From: Nitrospirota bacterium
GTDB taxonomy: Bacteria > Nitrospirota > Nitrospiria > 2-01-FULL-66-17
Length of the DNA stretch: 64,000 bases
Direction: 5' to 3'
Assembly: GCA_040757335.1 (NCBI GenBank)
Contig: JBFLXB010000013.1
Span: 1-64,000 of the forward strand
The translations under genes were made by a program, and so were the position numbers. Each line of letters starts with the position of its first letter. Within the stretch, counting starts at the first letter, position 1. The notes under the pieces were generated by a model that was not told where the DNA came from, searched no databases, and was given only the letters and a program-made list of their open reading frames with translations. This document shows, piece by piece, positions 50,728-58,659 of the stretch.

Positions 50728-52162
50728 TCACCGGCCCTCCGTATTGAGCGGTTCCACCACCAACACCAAGCCGTCGCGGCCGATCACCCTGACGCGCTGG
50801 CCGGCCGCGACGGGAACTCTGGTCCGTGCCTGCCACTCTTCACTGTGGATGCGAATGCGACCCGCGTCCGCGAATGCCTCCAGCGCCACACCGCTGGCTC
50901 CCAGCAGCTCCTCGGCGCCGCTCACCACGGCGCGGCGGCGGGCTTTGAGGGCCAGAGTGACGACCCCGGTGAAGAACGCCGCGCTGAGGGCTGCCACGGT
51001 CAGGACCAACGGCCACGCCACCGTGTATCCTTCGACGTCGGTGTCCATCAAGATGATGGATCCGACCACGAAGGCGATCACCCCGCCGATCCCGAGCGCG
51101 CCAAAGCTCGGGAGAAACGCCTCTCCAACCATGAACGCGATGCCGAGGAGGATGAGCCCCAAACCCGCGTAGCTGATAGGCAGCACCTGGAAGGCGTAGA
51201 GCGCCAACAGCAGACAGATGCCGCCCATCACGCCGGGCAGCACGTACCCCGGGTTCCACAGCTCGAAGAACAGCCCGTAGACCCCCAGCAACAGCAAGAT
51301 GTAGGCGATGTTGGGGTCGGTGATCACCGACAGCAAACGGTTGCGCCAGTCGGGCTCGAACGCATCGACCTGCATCGCGGTGGTGGAGAGCGTGATGGCG
51401 CGACCGTCGATCGTGACCGAGCGTCCGTCGAGCTTGGTGAGGAGATCGGGAACGTCGGTCGCCATCAGGTCCGCGACGTTCATCGTAACGGCCTCGTCCG
51501 CCGGGAGGCTTGCGGCCGTGCGGACGGCGCGTTCCGCCCATTCCACGTTGCGCCCGCGCAACTGAGCCAGGCCGCGAATGTAGGCGATCGCGTCGTTCAA
51601 CGCCTTTTCTTCCATGCCGGGCTTGACGGTCTGGTCCTTATCGTCCGATTGCCGGCTCTCTTCCTTGCTCTCGTCCCGGGTGGGTTTTCGTTTGCCGGGA
51701 GCGGGTTCCTCGCTGCCGGGTGCTGGCGCGCCGATCTGCACGGGCGTTGCGGCTCCCAGATTGGTCCCAGGCGCCATCGCGGCGATGTGACTCGCATACA
51801 GAATGTACGTCCCGGCGCTCGCGGCGCGCGCACCGGACGGCGCGACAAACGTCGCCACTGGGACCGGGGACGCGAGGATGTCTTTGATGATCGCCCGCGT
51901 GGCGGAATCGAGTCCGCCCGGGGTATCAAGCCGCAGGATCACGAGCATGGTTCCACGGGCGTGCGCCCTGGCCAAGCCGCGATGGAGGTAGTCGGCGGTG
52001 GCCGGACCGATCGGGCCGTCCCACGCCAAGCAACACGGCGCTGGGCGCGGAGCTCGCGGTCACAGCGACTTGTTCGGCCGCAAAGACTAGCGGACCAATC
52101 GCGAGTGCTCCCAGCCCGAGCGCAAGCCAGTCTTGCAGGCGAGGTTGACGCCCCATAGCCAC
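50728..52162 (-). pseudogene. nfeD: NfeD-type membrane serine protease, frameshifted
   Basis: The N-terminal signal segment (52162 to about 52031: LALGLGALAIGPLVFAAEQV, then TASSAPSAVL) lies in one frame. The ClpP-like protease (WDGPIGPATADYLHRGLARA, catalytic region GARAASAGTYIL, then four TM helices and an OB-fold NfeD tail) lies in another, 50728-52029. One extra base (52030) separates them; removing it restores AVLLAWDGPIG, the normal junction. The gene is either broken, misread, or recoded. With slipin it forms the NfeD/slipin pair. Confidence 0.8.
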
Positions 52163-52229
52163 AACTTACCAAAGACGCTCGTCAAAGCGCATCCCCAACC
52201 GTGAGGCCCGCTCCGCGAGGCTACAGCGC

Positions 52230-52259
52230 TTGACGCTGGCTGACGAGTCTTCGTATACT
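52230..52259 (+). promoter_or_regulatory. Promoter of phd-like gene
   Basis: TTGACG, 18 bases, TATACT; the start point would be about 37 bases before the ATG at 52303. A good sigma-70-type match. Confidence 0.6.
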
Positions 52260-52302
52260 GCGACCGTTCGTTCGGCTCTTAGCGGTGGAGGAACCATCCC
52301 CC

Positions 52303-52518
52303 ATGAAGACCGTCAGCACCGAACACGCCAAGCAGGAACTCGGCCGTCTCGTGCAGCACTCGGTCAAGGGGCACGAGGCCTTCCGCATCACGCACGAAGC
52401 CGGTGACGCGGTTCTGCTGTCCAGTGAAGACTACGAGACGCTGATTGAAGCGATCGAGGCGTTGAGCGTGTCGTCGCAGCCCTCGATAACCCCACGCGTC
52501 GAACGGCCTCGCCGGTAA
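52303..52518 (+). CDS. Phd/YefM-type antitoxin, orphan
   Basis: A 71-residue protein with the Phd/YefM N-terminal fold: VSTEHAKQELGRLVQHSVKG, then FRITHEAGDAVLLSSEDYETLIEAIEAL. A GGAGG site lies nine bases before ATG 52303. Antitoxins of this family normally precede a RelE/Doc/YoeB toxin. Here 154 bases follow with no toxin ORF before gpsA, so it is an orphan, either a remnant or a stand-alone regulator. Confidence 0.75.
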   Translation: MKTVSTEHAKQELGRLVQHSVKGHEAFRITHEAGDAVLLSSEDYETLIEAIEALSVSSQPSITPRVERPRR

Positions 52519-52672
52519 CCCGGCGGTTCCTTTCTCTATCCTCCAGAACCCTTCTCGGAGTTCGGTTCGTAGTCTGCGACGTTTCTTGCCGCGTTCGGCA
52601 TGATCTGTTACAGTCGCACGCGGAGCCTTTTTCATCAAGGATTTCATCAGGGATGATGATCTCGCCATCGGG

Positions 52673-53752
52673 ATGTCTGCCGGGGACGGAGGGCCTGTGA
52701 CCGACCGCGGCGTTGCCGTCATCGGGGCCGGGGCCTGGGGTACGGCGCTCGCGCACTTGATCGCAGGCACCGGTCGACCCGTGCGGTTGTGGTGCTACGA
52801 ACCCGAGGTGGCGGAGGCCATCGCCGCGCGGCGGGAAAACACCCGGTATTTGCCCGGGATCGCGCTCGCGTCGGGGATCGCGCCCACCACCGACCTTGCC
52901 GCTGCCGTCTCGGACGCCGAGGCCGTGCTGATGGTCGTGCCTTCTCATGCGCTCCGCGGGGTGTTTTCCCGCGTGGCGTCGGTGCTGCCCACCGAGGTGC
53001 CGGTGGTCTCGGCGACCAAGGGGATCGAAGTCGACTCACTGGCGCTCATGACCGACGTGATGCGCGAGCTGTTGCCGGCCGGGCGTCGACATCCGCTCGC
53101 CGTGCTCTCCGGGCCCTCGTTTGCGGCCGAGGTCGCCAAGGGCCACCCCACCGCGGTCACGCTCGCGTGCCGCGACCCCAACGTCGCGCGCCAGCTGCAG
53201 GAGCTGTTGACCACGACGGCCTTCAAGTTGTTCACGACGCCGGACGTGATCGGCGTGCAGATCGGCGGCGCGCTCAAGAACGTGATCGCCCTGGCGGCGG
53301 GGGGGTCGGACGGCCTCGGCTTCGGCGCCAACACGCGCGCGGCGTTGATCACCCGCGGCCTGGCGGAAATCTCGAGATTGGGCGTGGCCATGGGCGGCCA
53401 GCCCTGGACGTTTTCCGGGTTGTCGGGTCTCGGCGATCTGATCCTGACGTGTACCGACCGGCAGAGCCGTAACTTCACCGTGGGCTACCGCATCGGCCGC
53501 GGCGAGACGTTGGACGCGATTGTCCGCGGCGCGAGCACCGTGGCGGAGGGGGTCATGACGACTCGCGCCGCCTACGCCCTGTCCAGAAAGCACCGCGTGC
53601 TCATGCCGATCGTCGAGCAAGTCTACGCCGTGTTGTACGAAGGGAAAGACCCCCGCAAGGCCGTGACCGACCTGATGGAGCCGTCCGTGGGCGACGAGCT
53701 GTTTCGCCCGCCGGAGCGGGGCGGGTGGGGTAACGGCACGGCCGCCGGGTGA
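52673..53752 (+). CDS. gpsA: Glycerol-3-phosphate dehydrogenase [NAD(P)+]
   Basis: Reduces dihydroxyacetone phosphate to sn-glycerol 3-phosphate for phospholipid synthesis. A 359-residue protein with a Rossmann start VAVIGAGAWGTALAHLIA and substrate-binding LSGPSFAAEVAKGHPTAV, then GALKNVIALAAGGSDGLGFGAN with the catalytic Lys and SGLGDLILTC. Start 52673 ATG, or GTG 52697, which has GGAGG in front. The stop overlaps the next gene (TGATG). Confidence 0.96.
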   Translation: MSAGDGGPVTDRGVAVIGAGAWGTALAHLIAGTGRPVRLWCYEPEVAEAIAARRENTRYLPGIALASGIAPTTDLAAAVSDAEAVLMVVPSHALRGVFSRVASVLPTEVPVVSATKGIEVDSLALMTDVMRELLPAGRRHPLAVLSGPSFAAEVAKGHPTAVTLACRDPNVARQLQELLTTTAFKLFTTPDVIGVQIGGALKNVIALAAGGSDGLGFGANTRAALITRGLAEISRLGVAMGGQPWTFSGLSGLGDLILTCTDRQSRNFTVGYRIGRGETLDAIVRGASTVAEGVMTTRAAYALSRKHRVLMPIVEQVYAVLYEGKDPRKAVTDLMEPSVGDELFRPPERGGWGNGTAAG

Positions 53753-55380
53753 TGAGCGACATCGAGCGCGTGTTGCTCGAGCTGGCCGGAGGGGTGAGCC
53801 TCCTTCGGTACGGGTTGCACCTGGCGGGGGAAGGGTTGCAGGCGGTGGCGGGTGCGCGGCTTCGGTACGCCCTCGCCTCGGTGACCAAGAATCGCGTGCT
53901 CGGTCTTGGCGCCGGGGCCCTCATTACCGCCATTCTGCAGAGCAGCAGCGCCACGACCGTGATGCTGGTCGGGTTCACGGGCTCGGGCCTGCTCACGCTG
54001 CGCCAAGCCATGGCCGTCATTCTCGGCGCCGACGTGGGCACTACGGCGACCGTGCAATTGTTGGCGTTTCCCATCTACCACTACGCCCTGGGCGTGATCG
54101 CCGTGGGGTTTCTGCTCTTTTTCTTTGGTCAGCGTCAACGAACCAAGACCTTGGGCACGGCGGTGCTGGGCTTCGGGCTGATCTTTCTCGGTTTGAGGTT
54201 GATTTCTTCGGGCGCGGAGCCGTTCGTCAACACGCCGTTGGTGGGCCAGGCGTTTATGGCCCTGGGCGATCATCCCGTGCTCGGCATCGCCGTGTCGACC
54301 GCGGTCACGGCCCTGCTGCACAGCAGCGCGGCCACCATCGGCATCGCGCTCGCGCTCTCCTCGCACGGTTTGCTCACGCTGCACGCCGCGCTGCCGATCA
54401 TTCTCGGCGCCAACGTGGGCACCTGCGCGCCGGCCCTCATTTCCAGCCTCGGGGGCGTGCCGGAAGCCAAACGCGTGGCGGTCGCCCACGCGCTGTTCAA
54501 AGTGGGGGGCGTGCTCCTGATCTACCCGGTGCTGCACGTGTTCGAGACGTGGGTCGCCGCGTCGGCAGCGGGCCTTCCGCATCAAATCGCCAACGCCCAC
54601 ACCTTGTTCAACCTCGGCCTGGCGATCGCGTTCCTGCCGTTCACGGTGCCGTTCGCGGCCGTGGTGGCGCGCTTGGTCAAAGAACGACCCCGCGCCGACG
54701 AATGGGCCAAGCCCAAATACCTGGATCCCCACGTCTTGGACGTGCCGTCGCTCGCGTTGAGCCAGGCCACGCGGGAGACGCTGCGGATGGCCGATCTGGT
54801 CCACGAAATGGTGCGCGATACCATCAAGGCGTTTGAAGACGGCGATCAGGAGTTGGTCGAAGCGATCGAACGCAAGGAGGACTGGGTCGACGCTCTGAAC
54901 CGGGAAATTAAGCTCTACATCACCAAACTCTCGGAGAAGGCGCTCACCAAGGAGCAACTCGACCGCGAGATGGTGTTGCTCGCGGTGATCAATGATCTCG
55001 AGAACATCGGGGATATCGTCGACAAGAATCTGATGGAATTGGCCAAGAAAAAATTGTATAAGGATCTGAGGTTTTCGGAGAGCGGCGTGCGCGAAATGGT
55101 GGAGTTGCACGGTTTGGTGGAGAAGAACTTCGAGCGCGTGGTGGCGGCGTTCGCCAGCCAAGATGCGGAAGTCGCCAAACAGGTGATCGAGCAGAAGGCG
55201 CGGATCAGCCAGAAAGAGCGTGAGCTCAAGCAGGCGCATATCCATCGCCTGCACGCGGGGCTCCCCGAGTCGATCGAAACGAGCGCGATTCACCTGGACG
55301 TGCTCACCAACCTGAAGCGGATCAATTCCCACGTGACCAATATCGCGTACCCGCTCGTGGACCAGCCCCCGGAGGGGTGA
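53752..55380 (+). CDS. Na/Pi cotransporter family protein with PhoU domain
   Basis: A 542-residue protein. The N-terminal transporter half contains two inverted QSSSATT-type motifs (ALITAILQSSSATTVMLVGF; TALLHSSAATIGIALAL), the hallmark of NptA-type sodium/phosphate carriers. The C-terminal half (about 340-540) is a PhoU-like helical domain (LNREIKLYITKLSEKALT to LEN). Likely imports or exports phosphate, or signals phosphate status. ATG 53752 overlaps the gpsA stop. Confidence 0.9.
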   Translation: MSDIERVLLELAGGVSLLRYGLHLAGEGLQAVAGARLRYALASVTKNRVLGLGAGALITAILQSSSATTVMLVGFTGSGLLTLRQAMAVILGADVGTTATVQLLAFPIYHYALGVIAVGFLLFFFGQRQRTKTLGTAVLGFGLIFLGLRLISSGAEPFVNTPLVGQAFMALGDHPVLGIAVSTAVTALLHSSAATIGIALALSSHGLLTLHAALPIILGANVGTCAPALISSLGGVPEAKRVAVAHALFKVGGVLLIYPVLHVFETWVAASAAGLPHQIANAHTLFNLGLAIAFLPFTVPFAAVVARLVKERPRADEWAKPKYLDPHVLDVPSLALSQATRETLRMADLVHEMVRDTIKAFEDGDQELVEAIERKEDWVDALNREIKLYITKLSEKALTKEQLDREMVLLAVINDLENIGDIVDKNLMELAKKKLYKDLRFSESGVREMVELHGLVEKNFERVVAAFASQDAEVAKQVIEQKARISQKERELKQAHIHRLHAGLPESIETSAIHLDVLTNLKRINSHVTNIAYPLVDQPPEG

Positions 55381-56198
55381 TGGAACGCGGGCGGTTGCGC
55401 GCGCTGCTGGAGGCGGTTCGCGACGGCAAGCGCGACGTGGACGATGCGCTCGCGGCGCTGAGGGATTTTCCATACGAAGCGCTGGGTTTCGCGGCGCTCG
55501 ATCATCACCGCGACCTGCGGCAGGGCGTTCCCGAGGCCGTGCTGTGCGAGGGGAAAACGTCCGCGGCTGCCGCGGCGATCGTGAAACGACTCGCGGCCTC
55601 GGGCGCGCCGGTGATCGCCACGCGCGCCGACGCCAAAGCCGGGCGGGCGATCCAACGGGCGGTTCCTGAGGCGGAATACCACGCGCGGGCCCGCGTCGCG
55701 CTGGTCAACGCGCGTCCGCCGGCGGATGCGGGCGGCGTGGTGGTGGTCACGGCGGGGACCGCGGACCTCCCGGTGGCTGAGGAAGCGGCGTTGACCGCCG
55801 GGGCGCTGGGCAGCGGCGTCTGTCTGGTTTGCGACGTGGGCGTGGCAGGTGCGCACCGCTTGGTTGACCAGCTCGAGCGCCTGCGCGCGGCGCGTGTGGT
55901 GATCGTGGTGGCGGGAATGGACGGGGCGCTTCCCAGTTTGGTCGGCGGCCTGGTGGCCCAACCGGTGATCGCGGTGCCCACGAGCTGCGGCTACGGCGCG
56001 CACTTCGGCGGGATCGCCCCCTTATTAACGATGCTCAATTCCTGCGCCGCCGGGGTGGCGGTGGTGAACATCGACAATGGGTTCGGCGCGGGGGTGTTGG
56101 CGCATCGGATCGAGCGTCTGGGGCGAGTGGAACCGCAGGCCGGTCGCGTACCGGGCGCCCGCGCCCGGCGCCGGAGGATGAAAACGGACACCCAATGA
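55380..56198 (+). CDS. larB: LarB, P2CMN synthase of nickel-pincer cofactor
   Basis: A 272-residue AIR-carboxylase-like enzyme that carboxylates and hydrolyses nicotinic acid adenine dinucleotide to pyridinium-3,5-biscarboxylic acid mononucleotide, the first step of nickel-pincer nucleotide synthesis. Core motifs are GAPVIATRADAKAGRAIQRA, VVVVTAGTADLPVAEEA, and the C-terminal PTSCGYGAHFGGIAPLLTML with NSCAAGVAVVNIDNGFGAG. ATG 55380 overlaps the upstream stop (TGATG); larC follows by ATGA. Confidence 0.93.
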   Translation: MERGRLRALLEAVRDGKRDVDDALAALRDFPYEALGFAALDHHRDLRQGVPEAVLCEGKTSAAAAAIVKRLAASGAPVIATRADAKAGRAIQRAVPEAEYHARARVALVNARPPADAGGVVVVTAGTADLPVAEEAALTAGALGSGVCLVCDVGVAGAHRLVDQLERLRAARVVIVVAGMDGALPSLVGGLVAQPVIAVPTSCGYGAHFGGIAPLLTMLNSCAAGVAVVNIDNGFGAGVLAHRIERLGRVEPQAGRVPGARARRRRMKTDTQ

Positions 56199-57586
56199 AG
56201 ATCGCGTACTTCGACTGCTTTTCGGGGATCAGCGGGGACATGGTCCTTGGTGCGTTGATCGACGCCGGGCTGAGCCTCAAGCGGTTGGAAGAGGCCCTTG
56301 CCCCGCTCAAGCTGCCGGGGTACCGGCTTGCGGCCAAGACCGTTGAAAAGGCGGGCGTACGGGCCACCAAGGTGGACGTGGTGGTGGACGACCGCAAGAT
56401 CCCGATTCGAGATTATCCGCAGATGGTGTCGGTGTTTCGTCAGGGTCGGCTGCCGCGAACGGCGGAAGCGGCCGCGCTGGAGGTGCTGGAGCGCTTGGCG
56501 CGGGCCGAGGCCGAGGTCCACGACCGAAAGCTCTCGCAACTGCATTTCCACGAACTCGGCGGCGTGGACACGCTGGTGGACATCGCGGGTGCGGTGCTGG
56601 GGTTGTCGCTGTTGGGCGTGGACGAGGTCTACGCGTCGCCGCTCAATATCGGGGGCGGGATGACCCGATCCGCCGCGTTTCCCATCCCGGCGCCGGCGAC
56701 GGCCGCGCTGTTGGCGGGTATCCCGGTCTACTCCTCGGGGATCGACCGCGAACTGACGACGCCCACCGGGGCCGCGATCATCGGCACGCTCGCCAAGGGG
56801 TTCGTTCCGTTCCCCGCGTGTCGGGTCGAAGCGATCGGCCATGGCGCCGGGGAAACCGAGCTGCCGGCCACTCCCAACGTGCTCCGCCTGTTCATCGGCG
56901 AGCGGGTGGCTGACCGCGCGTGGGGCGAGGAGCGGGTCGTCCAACTCGAGACCAACGTGGACGACGTGAGCCCCCAGATCTACGACTACCTGATCGAGCG
57001 GCTCCAACGCGAGGGGGCGCTCGAGGTGTATCTCACGCCCATCATCATGAAGAAGGGCCGTCCGGGCATCACCGTGGCGGTGCTGGCGCGCGCCGAACAC
57101 AGCGCGCGGCTGGCGCGCGTGTTGTTCGACGAGACCCCGACCTTGGGCGTGCGCGTGCGCAACGTGGATCGCGTGGTGCTGCCGCGCAGCCTGCAGAGCG
57201 TGGCGACCCCGTGGGGGCGGGTGCGCGTGAAGGTGACCCGGCACGACGGTCTGGAGGAGTTCCGCCCGGAATACGACGATTGTCGCAGCCTCGCGGAGGC
57301 GACGGGGCGGCCGCTGCGCACGGTGCTGCAGGAGGTCACCGCATTTCTGCGCACGCTCTCGGGTGAAGCGCCGCTCGAGCCGCTGGTGGCGCCGCCCGCG
57401 TTGCCGGACGTCGCGCGCGACGGCGGAATCGCGTGGGGCGAACCGATCGAGGGCGAGGCTCAAGTCCGGCCGACGTCGGGTGAAGCCCCCCCCGGCGCCC
57501 AACCGGGCGGCGGACGGCGACGGCGATCCCGCCACCGCCGCCGCCGATCACGCGGACATCGACACAAGAAAACCCCCCCGGTATGA
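56195..57586 (+). CDS. larC: LarC, nickel insertion protein
   Basis: A 463-residue enzyme that inserts nickel into the pincer nucleotide. It starts MKIAYFDCFSGISGDMVLGA, with FHELGGVDTLVDIAGAV in the N-terminal half and ETNVDDVSPQIYDYLIERL and VMKKGRPG-like metal handling in the C-terminal half. The protein runs on into a basic tail (GGGRRRRSRHRRRRSRGHRH) not usual for LarC; this could hold metal or RNA. It is coupled to larB and to a CaCA exchanger. No larA or larE is in the window. Confidence 0.93.
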   Translation: MKIAYFDCFSGISGDMVLGALIDAGLSLKRLEEALAPLKLPGYRLAAKTVEKAGVRATKVDVVVDDRKIPIRDYPQMVSVFRQGRLPRTAEAAALEVLERLARAEAEVHDRKLSQLHFHELGGVDTLVDIAGAVLGLSLLGVDEVYASPLNIGGGMTRSAAFPIPAPATAALLAGIPVYSSGIDRELTTPTGAAIIGTLAKGFVPFPACRVEAIGHGAGETELPATPNVLRLFIGERVADRAWGEERVVQLETNVDDVSPQIYDYLIERLQREGALEVYLTPIIMKKGRPGITVAVLARAEHSARLARVLFDETPTLGVRVRNVDRVVLPRSLQSVATPWGRVRVKVTRHDGLEEFRPEYDDCRSLAEATGRPLRTVLQEVTAFLRTLSGEAPLEPLVAPPALPDVARDGGIAWGEPIEGEAQVRPTSGEAPPGAQPGGGRRRRSRHRRRRSRGHRHKKTPPV

Positions 57587-58584
57587 CGCTCGCGATCCTC
57601 GTCACCGCGATGATCGTGGCGATCATCGTGATTCTGGCGGGCAGCGCGCTTTTTACCAACGGCGTGGAATGGCTCGGCAAGAAGCTCGGGGTGTCCGATG
57701 GGGTGGTGGGCAGCGTGTTTGCGGGCGTGGGCACCGCGCTGCCCGAAACCGTGATCCCGATCATCGCGATCTTCTTTGGCGACGGCGAGGATCGGCAAGC
57801 GATCGGGATCGGGGCCATCCTGGGCGCTCCCTTCATGCTGAGCACGCTGACGCTCCCATTGCTCGGCGCGGGGCTCCTCGCCTTCGCGTTCTTTGGGCGT
57901 CGTCCCAACACGTTCAAACTCGACGCGGCGGCGGTCGCCATTGATTTGCGCTTTTTCCTCGCCGGGTACGCCGCGGCGATCGGCTCGGCCATGGTCGATT
58001 CCAGGGTCCTGCACGTGTTGGTGGCGGTCGGCTTGGTAGCGCTGTACCTGGTCTATTTGAAAACCATCGTGGGGCACGATGGCGAAAGTCATGGCGAGGC
58101 CTTGGCCCCGCTCTACCTGGCGCGCCGGCAGCCGAACCCGCCGACCGCGCTCATCGCCGTTCAGGTGCTCGCCGGGCTGGCCGTGATCATCGGCGGCGCG
58201 CACTTGTTCGTGGGGACGGTCCAATCCGTGGCCACGATAGCAGGCGTCTCTCCCCTGCTGTTGTCGCTGCTGATCACCCCGGTGGCGACCGAGCTGCCCG
58301 AAAAACTCAACAGCCTTATCTGGATTGCTCAAAAGAAAGACACCCTGGCGGTCGGGAACATCACGGGTGCGATGGTGTTCCAGGGCACGTTTCCGGTTGC
58401 CGTCGGACTGATCGGCACCCCGTGGCGCCTCGACACCTACGGGATGGTCAGCGCGTGGATCGCGTTGATCGCGGGCGCAGCCCTCTATGCCACGATCGCC
58501 ACGCGTCGCACGTGGCGCCCGGCCTACCTTGTTGCGGGTTCGCTGTTGTACCTGGGCTTCGGGGTCTACGTGGCCAATTGGTAA
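57583..58584 (+). CDS. Sodium/calcium exchanger-type (CaCA) membrane protein
   Basis: 333 residues with about ten TM helices in two repeats. The alpha-repeat motifs are GTALPETVIPIIAIFFG and TPVATELPEKLNSLIWIA, with the ion-binding Glu. It exchanges a divalent cation for Na+ or H+. Its ATG overlaps the larC stop (ATGA), so a link to nickel-cofactor biosynthesis, for example metal supply, is possible though speculative. Confidence 0.87.
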   Translation: MTLAILVTAMIVAIIVILAGSALFTNGVEWLGKKLGVSDGVVGSVFAGVGTALPETVIPIIAIFFGDGEDRQAIGIGAILGAPFMLSTLTLPLLGAGLLAFAFFGRRPNTFKLDAAAVAIDLRFFLAGYAAAIGSAMVDSRVLHVLVAVGLVALYLVYLKTIVGHDGESHGEALAPLYLARRQPNPPTALIAVQVLAGLAVIIGGAHLFVGTVQSVATIAGVSPLLLSLLITPVATELPEKLNSLIWIAQKKDTLAVGNITGAMVFQGTFPVAVGLIGTPWRLDTYGMVSAWIALIAGAALYATIATRRTWRPAYLVAGSLLYLGFGVYVANW

Positions 58585-58659
58585 CCCCGGAGGATACCGC
58601 GCTCGTCTCGCGTTTGGGGGCGGCGCAGTGGTAGAATTCGTCGGGCGGTAAGGTCAATC

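Noticed and set aside
52020-52040. Programmed frameshift in nfeD
   Set aside because: No slippery heptamer or downstream hairpin is evident at the extra base; a mutation or sequencing error is simpler.
53623-55473. 616-residue ORF on the minus strand
   Set aside because: Shadow of gpsA and the Na/Pi transporter; both plus-strand proteins have full family motifs.
55991-57535. 514-residue ORF on the minus strand
   Set aside because: Shadow of larC, no protein-like features.
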